A stretch of DNA of 64,000 nucleotides from Neobacillus cucumis (GCF_016908975.1 NZ_JAFBEX010000011.1:124001-188000); one strand, 5' to 3'. Shown: positions 25,324 to 34,004, counted from the stretch's first letter. A program made the numbers and translations. The notes: a model not told the origin generated them from the letters alone.

Positions 25324-27132
25324 TTACCCCTTCACCTTCCGATACTCCGTTTCAAGCCTAAATTGCTCGCGGCGCCGCGGGCTAAGGAAATGCCTAATTT
25401 TATTAACATAATCTTCATACAACTGTTCTATTCCGACTAATGCAAGTGAAAAGAAGTTCGCATAATTCTTTTGGACTTCCCACTTCAGTTCATTTTTACC
25501 GCAAATACTATATTTATTTAATTCATCAATTTCTTCTTGAATCTTGGCGAATTCCACTGCCTGTTCTTCTGCAGGAAGTGAAAGAAAATGATCAATTTTG
25601 CCAATATATTCCTTGGATTTTTCAATCTTTACTTTGATTTCAAAATAGTCTTCCTGACTAATCAAATCGTATTCTAGCTTAAAGTCATTAAGACGTTCTG
25701 CCGCTTCATAAGTGGCGTTAACGATTCTCTCCCGGGTCATGTATTTGGTTTCATAGCTAAGCATATGCTTCCAGGATGGCTGTGTAATCGCCTTACGGTG
25801 GTCCTCAAGAGAGTGACAAAACTTTTTATAGCCATGAATTTCCGGATGCTCAAAGGCAGGGCTGGCTGGATCAAGGAATGGTGCCAAGGGTGCCACAAAG
25901 TAAAAGAGCCGCGGATCCTTATGGCAAGCCAGATGAATCGTTTCGCAGAAATCGATGTTTTCTACAGCACTCGTGTAAGTCTGTCCGGGAATACCGACCA
26001 TAAAAAATAGGTCAATTTTTTTACAGCCATTTTGTAATGCAAAATTAAGAGTTTCGATCACTTTTTGGTTTGTACAGCTGAATTTCCCATTATAGCGACG
26101 GATCTTTTCATCAAACGTTTCTAGTGTGATTTCAATACTATATTTTGGAACGCTTTCATTCATCATTTGGAAGAATTCTTCATCTGCATACTGGAATAAC
26201 TCAAACACGATTTCATTTTTTAAATGCAGCTCTTTTACACGGCTGAAAAATTCCTTAACATATTCCCGTCCACCTTGACGCAGGTCATGTAAAATGAAAA
26301 TCGGTGCCCGGCTAAAGCGGGCAATAAATTGGATATCTTCGACAAGCTTCTTGGGTGAGCGTAAGGCCAAGGAATTGCGGTTACAGTTTTGGTCATATGC
26401 CTCTTTTGAGCCGCCGCAGATTAAACAGTTTTGGGTACAGCCTCTTGCAGTTAAAAGCGCAGTGTTTGGATATTGCAGCCAGCCGTTGTATGGCAGTGGG
26501 TCTAGAAAATTGCGATATTTAAACACAGAACGGATTGTGTAGCGATAGCCTGGTACATCCACATCGTCTAAGTCTTTGGGTACGTATGTGATTGGATTGT
26601 AGCCAATCTCTTTGCCTTTTTTCCAGGTAAGGTTTGGAATGTCTGCATAATGGGTATTGCCGGCTTCGATTTTATTCATGAGTAAAAGCATCAGCTTTTC
26701 AGTTGAGTCCCCACGCATCACAAAATCGATAAATGGATATTCAATCAGTTCTTTATGATAATAGGTTGCTGATAGGCCGCCAAAAATAATCGGTATTTCA
26801 GGATGGAGATTTTTCACTATTTTTGCGAGTTCAACACTGCCATGTGCATGCGGCAGCCAGTGAAGGTCAATTCCGAATGCTTTTGTTTTCATTTTTTTTA
26901 GTTTTGCTTCAACATTAAATTTATTACTCATCAGCATGCGATTCGCGATATTGATGATTTTTACTCTTAGACCGTATCGTTCTAAATAATCGGCAATACT
27001 TGTCAGACCAATCGGATACATCTCAAACACTGGTGAGGATGGAACCACATCACTGATTGGTCCGGCAAGCAGCGGATTCTTTCTGAAGTCATATACACTC
27101 GGTGCATGTAATAATACCAAATCGTATTTCAT
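25324..27132 (-). CDS. B12-binding domain radical SAM protein
   Basis: A 602-residue enzyme with an N-terminal cobalamin-binding-like domain (residues about 1-150, with GIDLHWLPHAHGSVELAKIVK and IIFGGLSATYYH) and a radical SAM domain whose cluster motif is CTQNCLIC (C-x3-C-x2-C) near residue 235, preceded by TARG. Such class B enzymes often methylate unactivated carbon or rearrange lipids and peptides. The C-terminal 200 residues match nothing I know. ATG 27132 follows GAGG by 8 bases. It stands alone, with no precursor peptide or partner gene next to it, so substrate and pathway are unknown. Confidence 0.8.
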   Translation of the reverse strand: MKYDLVLLHAPSVYDFRKNPLLAGPISDVVPSSPVFEMYPIGLTSIADYLERYGLRVKIINIANRMLMSNKFNVEAKLKKMKTKAFGIDLHWLPHAHGSVELAKIVKNLHPEIPIIFGGLSATYYHKELIEYPFIDFVMRGDSTEKLMLLLMNKIEAGNTHYADIPNLTWKKGKEIGYNPITYVPKDLDDVDVPGYRYTIRSVFKYRNFLDPLPYNGWLQYPNTALLTARGCTQNCLICGGSKEAYDQNCNRNSLALRSPKKLVEDIQFIARFSRAPIFILHDLRQGGREYVKEFFSRVKELHLKNEIVFELFQYADEEFFQMMNESVPKYSIEITLETFDEKIRRYNGKFSCTNQKVIETLNFALQNGCKKIDLFFMVGIPGQTYTSAVENIDFCETIHLACHKDPRLFYFVAPLAPFLDPASPAFEHPEIHGYKKFCHSLEDHRKAITQPSWKHMLSYETKYMTRERIVNATYEAAERLNDFKLEYDLISQEDYFEIKVKIEKSKEYIGKIDHFLSLPAEEQAVEFAKIQEEIDELNKYSICGKNELKWEVQKNYANFFSLALVGIEQLYEDYVNKIRHFLSPRRREQFRLETEYRKVKG

Positions 27133-27210
27133 TGCTTTCACCTCAGTTGATTTATGGAGGAATATTTTTTTATATAGGAAGCGTTTTTATGCGATTAATT
27201 TCACAAGGAT

Positions 27211-27233
27211 AAATGGCTTCATAACAGCCATTT
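27211..27233. other. Small inverted repeat between divergent genes
   Basis: AAATGGC (27211-27217) and GCCATTT (27227-27233) form an inverted repeat in the 274 bp region between the divergent radical SAM and ybaK genes. It could be an operator; no adjacent regulator gene is present. Confidence 0.3.
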
Positions 27234-27406
27234 TCCCTTTCATTATGTATTTTTTTATGTTCTTATTTGTAGTTTACTATAATGATAGATGGATAGAGTG
27301 ACAAATGGGTGACAGATTTTGGGTGATTTTGTGTATAACTGGTTTTTTATCCGAAAATGGTAGATGATATAATGCGTTCATACTATTGGTTAAAGGGATG
27401 ATATTT

Positions 27407-27883
27407 ATGGCACAAACAAAAACGAATGCGATGCGGATTCTCGACGCGAAAAAAGTAGAGTATGGAATGCTGACATACGATAATAAAGACGGCAAAATTG
27501 ATGGGATTTCAGTAGCGGAGAAGATTGGGAAATCTCCTGACAGAGTCTATAAAACGCTTGTCGTCCAGGGAGCAAGTAAGAATATTTTTGTGTTTGTCAT
27601 TCCAGTTGCCGCGGAACTAGATTTAAAAAAGGCGGCTAAAGCTGCGGGAGAAAAAAGTATGGAGATGCTGCCCATGAAAGACATTCAAAAATGGACCGGC
27701 TATATTCGCGGCGGCTGCTCACCGATTGGCATGAAAAAGGAATATCGGACGTTCCTTGATGAAAGCAGCAAGGGCCTTGAGGAAATGGTCGTCAGTGCCG
27801 GAAAAATCGGCATTCAAATGGTACTTACCCCTGATGACTTGCAGGAGGTAACAAAAGCAGAGTGGGCCCCTTTGACAAAATGA
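27407..27883 (+). CDS. ybaK: Cys-tRNA(Pro)/Cys-tRNA(Cys) deacylase YbaK/EbsC
   Basis: A 158-residue YbaK-family editing enzyme that clears Cys mischarged on tRNA(Pro) by prolyl-tRNA synthetase. The core has KSPDRVYKTLVVQG with the conserved Lys near residue 47, FVIPVAAELDLKKAAKAAGEK, and GYIRGGCSPIGMKK with the GGxSP loop that closes the active site. ATG 27407 lies 9 bases after AAAGGG; the TTG-started longer frame is less likely. It stands alone and is cytoplasmic. Confidence 0.9.
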   Translation: MAQTKTNAMRILDAKKVEYGMLTYDNKDGKIDGISVAEKIGKSPDRVYKTLVVQGASKNIFVFVIPVAAELDLKKAAKAAGEKSMEMLPMKDIQKWTGYIRGGCSPIGMKKEYRTFLDESSKGLEEMVVSAGKIGIQMVLTPDDLQEVTKAEWAPLTK

Positions 27884-28014
27884 TGTAGGACTAATTACTT
27901 TAATTTTTCATGTAAGATTTTTTCATAGGCACTCACCTAATGAGCAAATAAGCATAGGATAAAGTGAACTTAGAGGTTATTTAGATTATGTTGATTTGTT
28001 AAAAGGGAGTGTAA

Positions 28015-29121
28015 ATGGTGGCGGGAAAGATCAAAAATTATTTTGCCGGCGGTAATACTGCTAGAGGCTTTTGCAGTCTGTATGACTCCAATTTACAAGG
28101 ATTAGATCGATTGTTTATCTTAAAAGGCGGTCCGGGAACAGGCAAATCATCGCTTATGAAGAAATTTGGCCAGGAATGGCTTGAAAAAGGCTATGATATT
28201 GAGTTTCTCCACTGTTCATCTGATAATCAATCCATTGATGGTGTGATTATTCCAGGGTTAAAGGTGGGTTTGGTTGACGGTACGGCGCCGCATGTGATTG
28301 AACCAAAGGCACCTGGTGCGGTTGAAGAATATATAAACCTTGGCGAGGCTTGGAATTCACGCGCCCTAAATGCACAAAAAATTGCGATTGTGAAGCTGAC
28401 AAGTCAGATAAGTCATTCATTTCAGAAGGCCTATGCAACGTTTAACGAAGCATTGGAGATCCATGATGAGTGGGAAAAAATTTATGTAAACAATATGGAT
28501 TTTGCCAAGGCCGATCAATTAACGAATAAATTAATTAATTCCTTTTTCGGTATAATAAGGTTAAATAAAACCCCGGATATTCGCCATCGCTTCTTAGGAG
28601 CTGCTACACCGCAGGGTGCGGTCGATTTTGTTCCAAATCTGACGGAAGAGATTCCAAAGCGCTATTTTATCAAGGGGCGTCCTGGATCAGGAAAATCAAC
28701 TCTGTTGAAAAAGCTGGCGGTTGCCGCAGAAGTGCGCGGGATTGATGTGGAAGTCTATCATTGCGGTTTTGACCCGCACAGCCTTGATATGGTGATTTTT
28801 AGGGAGCTGGGAATTGCAATCTTCGACAGTACCGCCCCTCATGAATATTTTCCAAGCAGAGATAGCGATGAAATTATCGATATGTATGAATTATTAATTG
28901 AGCCGGGTACAGATGAGCACTTTGCTGATTTTATTGAAAATATTTCTGAAAAGTATAAAGATAAAATCACAGAAGCAACAAGGTATCTTGCTAAAGCAAA
29001 ATCTCTGCATGACGAGCTGGAAGAAATTTATGTAGCGGCAATGGATTTTTCAGTGGTTGAAAGGATTTATGAAGAAATTTCTATGGAAATAAATGAACTG
29101 GCTTTAAGTAAGATCCAATAA
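28015..29121 (+). CDS. Double P-loop ATPase of the PRK06851 type
   Basis: A 368-residue protein built of two homologous halves, each an NTPase-like domain with its own P-loop: GGPGTGKSS near residue 42 and GRPGSGKST near residue 222. Each loop is followed by similar elements, HCSSDNQSIDGVIIPGL and VDGTAPH in the first half, HCGFDPHSLDMVIFREL and FDSTAPH in the second, so an internal duplication is visible. Both P-loops keep the Lys and Ser/Thr. I recall the family as PRK06851, without known function, in Bacilli and Clostridia. It is a single gene ending in a strong terminator. Confidence 0.75.
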   Translation: MVAGKIKNYFAGGNTARGFCSLYDSNLQGLDRLFILKGGPGTGKSSLMKKFGQEWLEKGYDIEFLHCSSDNQSIDGVIIPGLKVGLVDGTAPHVIEPKAPGAVEEYINLGEAWNSRALNAQKIAIVKLTSQISHSFQKAYATFNEALEIHDEWEKIYVNNMDFAKADQLTNKLINSFFGIIRLNKTPDIRHRFLGAATPQGAVDFVPNLTEEIPKRYFIKGRPGSGKSTLLKKLAVAAEVRGIDVEVYHCGFDPHSLDMVIFRELGIAIFDSTAPHEYFPSRDSDEIIDMYELLIEPGTDEHFADFIENISEKYKDKITEATRYLAKAKSLHDELEEIYVAAMDFSVVERIYEEISMEINELALSKIQ

Positions 29122-29129
29122 GAAAGAAT

Positions 29130-29157
29130 AGTGCCGGGAGATCCCGGCACTTTATTT
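29130..29157 (+). terminator. Terminator of the double P-loop ATPase gene
   Basis: AGTGCCGGG and CCCGGCACT pair perfectly around AGAT, followed by TTATTT. Confidence 0.9.
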
Positions 29158-29185
29158 ACATAAGAATGTATAAGTTTCTACTTCG

Positions 29186-29312
29186 AGAATGGTCCAGCTC
29201 CAGCGCCTAGCCCCTCGAGGTCACAAGCCAAGCCGTCCAGAAGGTTAAAAGGCAACCTTCCGGCCGGCTTGTCTTGTGCTTGTCGGGGCTGACCAAGGCG
29301 CTTGCGCTTTTC
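29186..29312 (-). repeat. REP/MITE-like palindromic element, copy 5
   Basis: Minus orientation. Begins GTCCAGCTCCAGCGCCTAG and ends GACCAAGGCGCTTGCGCTTT. Inner hairpin type 1 (AGAAGGTT, AACCTTC with CCGGCCGGC). Its T-rich edge abuts the stop of the gamma-type SASP gene but lies on the wrong side to act as a classical terminator for the ATPase gene. Confidence 0.8.
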
Positions 29313-29465
29313 TTAATGTGGATTTGTCTTACTTTGCTGGCCCTTGTTGCGTTTATTACCCTTACTATTATCACCGCTGACAAACTCGGTGCCAAATTCA
29401 GCTTCTGAGTGCCCTGCTTGTGGTGAATTTTGATTGCCGCTGCCTTTATTAAACTTCTTAGTCAT
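29313..29465 (-). CDS. Short gamma-type small acid-soluble spore protein
   Basis: A 50-residue basic, Asn/Gln/Gly/Lys-rich protein. The segment AEFGTEFVSGDN matches the repeat core of gamma-type SASP (SspE), whose repeats read QFGTEFASETN. SspE proteins usually have two or more such repeats and about 80-90 residues; this one has a single repeat, so it is either a minimal gamma SASP or a relative. Gamma SASP are amino-acid stores degraded at germination. The ATG at 29465 follows a GGGGGG ribosome site, and a SigG-like promoter lies upstream. Confidence 0.7.
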   Translation of the reverse strand: MTKKFNKGSGNQNSPQAGHSEAEFGTEFVSGDNSKGNKRNKGQQSKTNPH

Positions 29466-29489
29466 CTATGTATCCCCCCTGTCTGCTAA

Positions 29490-29519
29490 TAGTGTGTCAT
29501 CATTCCATGGGTTTATTCG
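29490..29519 (-). promoter_or_regulatory. SigG-like promoter of the gamma-type SASP gene
   Basis: On the minus strand CGAATA (29519-29514), a 17-base spacer and CACACTA (29496-29490) resemble the forespore consensus TGHATR / CATAHTA with a few mismatches, 25 bp ahead of the start codon. Confidence 0.4.
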
Positions 29520-29587
29520 GATAAAATAAAGGAGAAATCAGGGAAAAATAGAACTAGAGATAGAAGATAGTGAGAGGATGGATGTTG

Positions 29588-30256
29588 ATGTTAACGAGGA
29601 CCGCGTTATTAACAAGGCTATTTGAAGATAACCGCAATGCCTCAAACGCTGTACCAATGGCAAAATATATGAAAGGTCATTTTCCTTTTCTGGGAATTAA
29701 GACTCCTTTACGCAGGGAATTAGAAAGGCAATTTTTTAAGGAAACCGGGATTTTAAATGAGCCTTTTAACAAACAATTAATAGAGGAACTTTGGAACAAG
29801 CACGAAAGGGAATACCAGTATACCGCTCTGACTTATATGGAGAAATCCTTAAAAAAACTGCAAAAAAGCGACTTGCCTTTCATGGAATGGTTAATTTCAA
29901 CCAAATCGTGGTGGGATACAGTTGATGCCATTGCCCCTAAACCAGTGGGAAAAATTGCAGCCATTTACCCGGAGGTCATCGAGGAAACGTTGGATGGCTG
30001 GGCAGTACATGAAAATATGTGGCTCCGGAGAGCAGCGATTCTTTTTCAGCTAAAATATAAGGAAAAGACGAATGATGCTTTGCTTTATCGATACATATTG
30101 AAAAACGCAGACAGTAAGGAATTCTTTATCCAAAAGGCTATTGGCTGGGCGTTAAGGGAGTATTCAAAAACAAATCCTGCATCGGTGAAGGAATTTATCG
30201 AAAATTATAAGTTAGCTCCGTTAAGTGTCCGTGAGGGAAGTAAATATATTGGTTGA
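29588..30256 (+). CDS. DNA alkylation repair protein (AlkD-like glycosylase)
   Basis: A 222-residue all-helical HEAT-repeat protein of the AlkC/AlkD superfamily, which removes 3-methyladenine and 7-methylguanine lesions. Diagnostic stretches are KYMKGHFPFLGIKTPLRRE near residue 20, STKSWWDTVDAIAPKPVG near residue 105 with the conserved Trp and Asp, LWRRAAILFQ-like residues LRRAAILFQLKYKEKT, and FFIQKAIGWALREYSKT near residue 175. The ATG at 29588 is 10 bases from GAGAGG; ATG 29582 and GTG 29570 lie too close. It is a single gene between the SASP gene and a HAD phosphatase. Confidence 0.88.
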   Translation: MLTRTALLTRLFEDNRNASNAVPMAKYMKGHFPFLGIKTPLRRELERQFFKETGILNEPFNKQLIEELWNKHEREYQYTALTYMEKSLKKLQKSDLPFMEWLISTKSWWDTVDAIAPKPVGKIAAIYPEVIEETLDGWAVHENMWLRRAAILFQLKYKEKTNDALLYRYILKNADSKEFFIQKAIGWALREYSKTNPASVKEFIENYKLAPLSVREGSKYIG

Positions 30257-30326
30257 GCTTTCCATTCTAAAGTGACTGGAAAGCTGTGTTAGTATAGAGA
30301 CAGAAAATATGAAAAAGGTGAACAAC

Positions 30327-31181
30327 ATGATTAAGTGTATTGCATCAGATATGGATGGAACGTTATTAAATTCAGTACAGCAGATTAGTGAGGAAAATAA
30401 ACAAGCAATCCTAAAAGCACAGGCGGAAGGAATCGAATTTGTGGTTGCAACAGGAAGGTCCTACCAGGAAGCAACTTATTTGTTATCACAGGCAGGATTA
30501 AGCTGTCCTGTTATTTGTGTGAATGGAGCAGAGGTCCGCGGAGAGGAGGGTGAAGTACTTTCTTCTACCCCCATTAGTAAAACGCTCGCTAGAGAGGTTG
30601 CAGCGAAATTAACCGAACATGATGTCTATCACGAAATCTATACGGACAAGGGTGCTTACTCGCTTGATCCTGAGAAGGCTGTTTCTATTCTAGTTGATAT
30701 CATCGTCAGTGCCAATCCCAAGGCAGACCCTGAGGAAATTAGAACGGCAGCAGCGGCAAGGACTCGAGATGGATTAGTCCATCAAATCGATGATTACGAG
30801 CTTTTATTTTCGGATGGGAATTGTAAAATTTACAAGGTTTTGGCTTTCTGTTTAGATGCTAAAAAGCGAAATGAAGCGGGTGAAGATCTTCGTGCATTTG
30901 CAGACCTCGATATTACCTCTTCAGGGCACGAAAATCTGGAAATAACAAATAAAAACGCTCAAAAGGGTCTTGCTTTAGAGGCATTTGTGAAAGCAAAAGG
31001 GCTGGAAATGGCGGATACTATGGCAATTGGTGATAACTTGAATGACGTTTCGATGCTTGAAAGGGCCGGGAGATCGGTTGCCATGGGTAATGCAAGTTAT
31101 GAAATTAAGGCGCTTTGTGATGTGATTACGGATACCAATGATGAACACGGGGTCGCGCAGGCGATACTAGAGGTTTTATAA
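30327..31181 (+). CDS. Cof-type HAD phosphatase
   Basis: A 284-residue HAD-superfamily hydrolase with a type IIB cap. Motif I is DMDGT at residues 8-12, motif II is TGRS near residue 42, and motif IV is GDNLNDVSMLERAG near residue 232, the set seen in sugar and flavin phosphatases such as YwtE and Cof. It hydrolyses a small phosphorylated metabolite that cannot be named from sequence. ATG 30327 is chosen because the AAAAAGGTG ribosome site lies between it and the upstream ATG 30309. Repeat array C follows. Confidence 0.88.
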   Translation: MIKCIASDMDGTLLNSVQQISEENKQAILKAQAEGIEFVVATGRSYQEATYLLSQAGLSCPVICVNGAEVRGEEGEVLSSTPISKTLAREVAAKLTEHDVYHEIYTDKGAYSLDPEKAVSILVDIIVSANPKADPEEIRTAAAARTRDGLVHQIDDYELLFSDGNCKIYKVLAFCLDAKKRNEAGEDLRAFADLDITSSGHENLEITNKNAQKGLALEAFVKAKGLEMADTMAIGDNLNDVSMLERAGRSVAMGNASYEIKALCDVITDTNDEHGVAQAILEVL

Positions 31182-31210
31182 TAAAGATGTATTTATGGTA
31201 AGTTTTGTTG

Positions 31211-31415
31211 CTTGAGGACAGAACGGCGTAAGAAGAGAGGGAAATGTCTTTAAGAAGGGTTCTTGAGGACAGAACAGTCGTAAGAAAAGTGGGAAATGTC
31301 TTTAAGAAGGGTTCTTGAGGACAGAACTGTTGTAAGAAAAGAAGGAAATGTCTTTAAGAAGGGGCCTTGAGGACAGAACAGTCCATATTAACGTAGGAAG
31401 TGTCCTTAAGGTGTA
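31211..31415. repeat. Tandem repeat array C, four hairpin units of ~52 bp
   Basis: Units begin near 31211, 31262, 31314 and 31366. Each has CTTGAGGACA at one end and TGTCTTTAAG (or TGTCCTTAAG) at the other, an inverted repeat with G-T wobble around a variable middle GAACNGTNGTAAGAAAAG. The array fills the gap of 319 bp between the HAD gene and bshB2, followed by a terminator. Confidence 0.85.
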
Positions 31416-31468
31416 GCTAGAGCCATCTACTTTAACCAAATCAACCAACAAAATACACCTTTAAAGAG

Positions 31469-31500
31469 AAAAGGCCCTTCAAATCGTGAAGGGCTTTTTG
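31469..31500. terminator. Bidirectional terminator between HAD gene and bshB2
   Basis: AAGGCCCTTCA and TGAAGGGCTTTTT form a perfect stem around AATCG; the complementary strand also has a T run. Confidence 0.85.
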
Positions 31501-32169
31501 TTATGAAAATTTATAGGTCCAAAACCGTTCATTGTTAAGCCAAACCATCAATTGAGGGTCCTGATTTTTAAGCTTTTCTTCAGTATCTTTAAAGGAATGT
31601 TCGGTTTGTGACCGGTGTGCCTTTATTGCTGCCAGCTTCTTATCGGCAACAGGTGTAATATTGTTGATGATGTCGGCTTCGCCCAGCTCATCGATACAAT
31701 TTTTCGAGAAGGCTACACAGTGTAGGGTTGGACGTGCGGCTGCCGGCATCTTTTCAACTGCCCGTACGACCGCCGCACCGGTGGCGTCATGGTCTGGATG
31801 CACGGAATAACCTGGATAGAAAGTAATAATTAATGAGGGGTTGACCTCATCAATAATTTCCGCAATCCGATTGGTCAATTTGTCATCATCTTCAAATTCA
31901 ATCGTTTTATCACGATACCCGAGCATCCGTAGATCTTGAATCCCTATAGCATCTGCCGCTGCCTTCAGCTCTTCTTTTCTTATTTTCGGAAGTTCTTCCC
32001 GATTGGTAAATGGAGGATTCCCCATATTCCGTCCCATTTCCCCTAAGGTCAAGCAGGCGTAGGTAACAGGTGTTCCGTTTTGAACATGTGTGGCAATTGT
32101 GCCGGATACCCCAAACGCCTCGTCATCCGGATGGGGGAAAACGACTAAAAGATGGCGCTCTTTTTCCAT
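31501..32169 (-). CDS. bshB2: Bacillithiol biosynthesis deacetylase BshB2
   Basis: BshB2 (YojG) removes the acetyl group from GlcNAc-malate, the second step of bacillithiol synthesis. The 222-residue PIG-L/LmbE-family zinc deacetylase shows the metal motif PHPDDEA at residues 12-18 and HPDHDATGAAV near residue 110, which carries the third zinc ligand. ATG 32169 follows AAAGGAG by about 10 bases; longer frames upstream lack a ribosome site. It lies downstream of yojF in the same order as B. subtilis yojF-yojG, 82 bp apart, so the two are probably one operon. The other bacillithiol genes are outside the window. Confidence 0.9.
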   Translation of the reverse strand: MEKERHLLVVFPHPDDEAFGVSGTIATHVQNGTPVTYACLTLGEMGRNMGNPPFTNREELPKIRKEELKAAADAIGIQDLRMLGYRDKTIEFEDDDKLTNRIAEIIDEVNPSLIITFYPGYSVHPDHDATGAAVVRAVEKMPAAARPTLHCVAFSKNCIDELGEADIINNITPVADKKLAAIKAHRSQTEHSFKDTEEKLKNQDPQLMVWLNNERFWTYKFS

Positions 32170-32251
32170 AAAATCATGCTCCTTTCTCTTACTATTAGGA
32201 CGTTTTAGCGCTACTGAAAAGCATTCAATGTCCTTCGTTGAACCAACGCTA

Positions 32252-32599
32252 TTATGCAAAAGGTGTCTGACTAATTTCTAATGCAACGGCAAGCTTTCCG
32301 TTGTAATCATGACCAGCCAATAATAGATGATTTTCTTCATCAATCTCAAAATGGGTGATCCCTTCTGCATAAATCCAGCCAAGATTTATTTTTAACCCAA
32401 CCCGATAAGGGCCGCTTCCGGTTATTTTCCCTAGTTCATAACGGACAAGGGCATTGCGGATATAAGCTCCGGCAGAAAAGAAGGTTTGGTCGTTATGTGA
32501 TGCGTATGCACCATTGGTTGTCTCAAGATGCACATACACATCCTGATCAGCAAAACGATTAATGGCTTCTTGAACCTTTTTAACATCAATGGCTTCCAA
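32252..32599 (-). CDS. yojF: YojF family protein (DUF1806)
   Basis: A 115-residue protein of the DUF1806/YojF family, always found near bshB2 in Bacilli and of unknown molecular function. Features include VYVHLETTNGAYASHNDQ, FFSAGAYIRNA and the GPYRVGLKINLGWIYAEGIT strand-rich core. It probably folds as a small beta protein and may assist the deacetylase. The start is TTG at 32599, 7 bases behind a perfect GGAGG; the longer frame adds residues not preceded by a ribosome site. It precedes bshB2 on the same strand. Confidence 0.85.
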   Translation of the reverse strand: MEAIDVKKVQEAINRFADQDVYVHLETTNGAYASHNDQTFFSAGAYIRNALVRYELGKITGSGPYRVGLKINLGWIYAEGITHFEIDEENHLLLAGHDYNGKLAVALEISQTPFA

Positions 32600-32705
32600 A
32601 ATGCTGCCTCCTTTCCCTTTTGACAAGATGAATAATTACTATCAATATGGTTGTTAATAATGTATTTATCATACTAAAATCATTTAAAAAAAGCGAAGTC
32701 TGTGC

Positions 32706-32850
32706 TTAAAAAGAAGAGCGCAAGCGCCTTGGTCAGCCCCGACAAGCTTAAGGCGCTCCCAAAAGAAAGGCGCATTTTGCCTTCCTTTTGGGAGTGGCTT
32801 AAGACCTCGAGGGCTAGGCGCTTGCGCTGGACAATTCTCGAAGTCGAAAT
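32706..32850 (+). repeat. REP/MITE-like palindromic element, copy 6
   Basis: Begins AAAAAGAAGAGCGCAAGCG and ends GGGCTAGGCGCTTGCGCTGG, with inner loop type 2 (CTCCCAAAAGAAAGGC and GCCTTCCTTTTGGGAG). Followed by the conserved tail ACAATTCTCGAAGTCGAAAT. Confidence 0.8.
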
Positions 32851-32872
32851 TTATACTTCCTTATCTTTAAAA

Positions 32873-32913
32873 GAAGAGCGCAAGCGCCTTGTCAGTGGCG
32901 CTTGCGCTTTTTC
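32873..32913. terminator. Mini REP hairpin acting as terminator
   Basis: AGCGCAAGCGCC and GGCGCTTGCGCT pair perfectly around TTGTCAGT and are followed by TTTTTCT. It is a deleted REP-like copy reduced to its outer arms, placed just past the pdxK stop. Confidence 0.75.
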
Positions 32914-32916
32914 TAA

Positions 32917-33756
32917 TTATTCCCCACAGTCCTCACAATACTCTGTGTTTGCTTTTTTACTGCGGTAGGCACCATGCCAAGTTGGGCCGACATATTCATT
33001 TAAAGGGAAACCTTGCTGGATTCCAGCAGAAACAAATCTCTTTGCCACATCAACCGCATCGTAGACAGAATTTCCTTTCGCGATTTCCGCAGCCACTGCC
33101 GCAGAATTCGAGCAGCCTGCACCATGGGTATAGCTTGTTTCAATTTTTTCAGATTCGTAAATTTGAAATTCCTTTCCATCATAAAGAAGGTCAATCGACT
33201 TGTCTTCTGTTTGAAGCTTGCTGCCGCCTTTTATTAACACGAATTTGGCACCTTGATCATGAATTTTTACTGCTGCTTCTTGCATTTCCTCAATGGTCTT
33301 TGGTGTCTTGATTCCTGCCAACTGACCAGCCTCAAAAAGATTCGGTGTCACCACATATGCGCGTGGAAGAAGCAACTCCCTCATCGCGTCAGCAGTTTCC
33401 GGATTTAAGACCTCATCTTCCCCTTTACAAACCATAACAGGGTCAATGACAACATGCTTTAATTGGTGCTCATCTATTTTGCGTGCCACGAGCTCAATGA
33501 TTTCTACCGTTCCGAGCATTCCTGTCTTCATCCCGTCAATACCAACAGACATAATCGTATCTAGTTGCTTTTCTAAGAGAGTGGTGTCAATTGGAAAAAC
33601 ATTATGATGCCAGCCTTTTGGGTCCATTGTAACGATACAGGTAATGCCGGTCATCCCATATACACCAAGTTCTTGGAATGTTTTTAAATCTGCTTGCAGC
33701 CCTGCTCCGCCGCTCGAGTCCGAACCAGCGATAGTTAAAACCTTTTTAATAGCCAT
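32917..33756 (-). CDS. pdxK: Pyridoxine/pyridoxal/pyridoxamine kinase
   Basis: A 279-residue ribokinase-family enzyme, ThiD-like, corresponding to B. subtilis PdxK, which phosphorylates vitamin B6 vitamers and can act on hydroxymethylpyrimidine. Seen motifs: [20 protein letters not shown] at residues 8-27 for substrate binding, [13 protein letters not shown] near residue 107, [10 protein letters not shown], and the anion-hole and catalytic [15 protein letters not shown] near residue 214. The extra 10-residue tail ending [10 protein letters not shown] adds a C-x2-C pair whose role is unknown. It is a single gene with AGGAGG upstream. Confidence 0.88.
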   Translation of the reverse strand: MAIKKVLTIAGSDSSGGAGLQADLKTFQELGVYGMTGITCIVTMDPKGWHHNVFPIDTTLLEKQLDTIMSVGIDGMKTGMLGTVEIIELVARKIDEHQLKHVVIDPVMVCKGEDEVLNPETADAMRELLLPRAYVVTPNLFEAGQLAGIKTPKTIEEMQEAAVKIHDQGAKFVLIKGGSKLQTEDKSIDLLYDGKEFQIYESEKIETSYTHGAGCSNSAAVAAEIAKGNSVYDAVDVAKRFVSAGIQQGFPLNEYVGPTWHGAYRSKKANTEYCEDCGE

Positions 33757-34004
33757 TATGTACGCCTCCTAATCAAAAATTAACTCCGTTCTTATTATAA
33801 ATCAAAATAGAAATTATAACAGGAATCGACATCGTGACCAATGTGTTGAATAGTTACAAAAAAATGACAAATGGACCATTAGTCCTATTATCAAGCATTC
33901 CGAGTGATAAATATTACTTTCAAAATATCGTCATCGAAGTACGATAAAGCCAATTGGTATCTATTATTTAGATGTAATCGTTTTCTCTACAGCGGATATG
34001 AAAG
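33757..34004. other. Intergenic region upstream of pdxK, no feature recognised
   Basis: About 250 bp of A+T-rich DNA between divergent pdxK and fdhD. I see no gene, tRNA, riboswitch or clear promoter. It is followed by REP-like copy 7. Confidence 0.4.
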
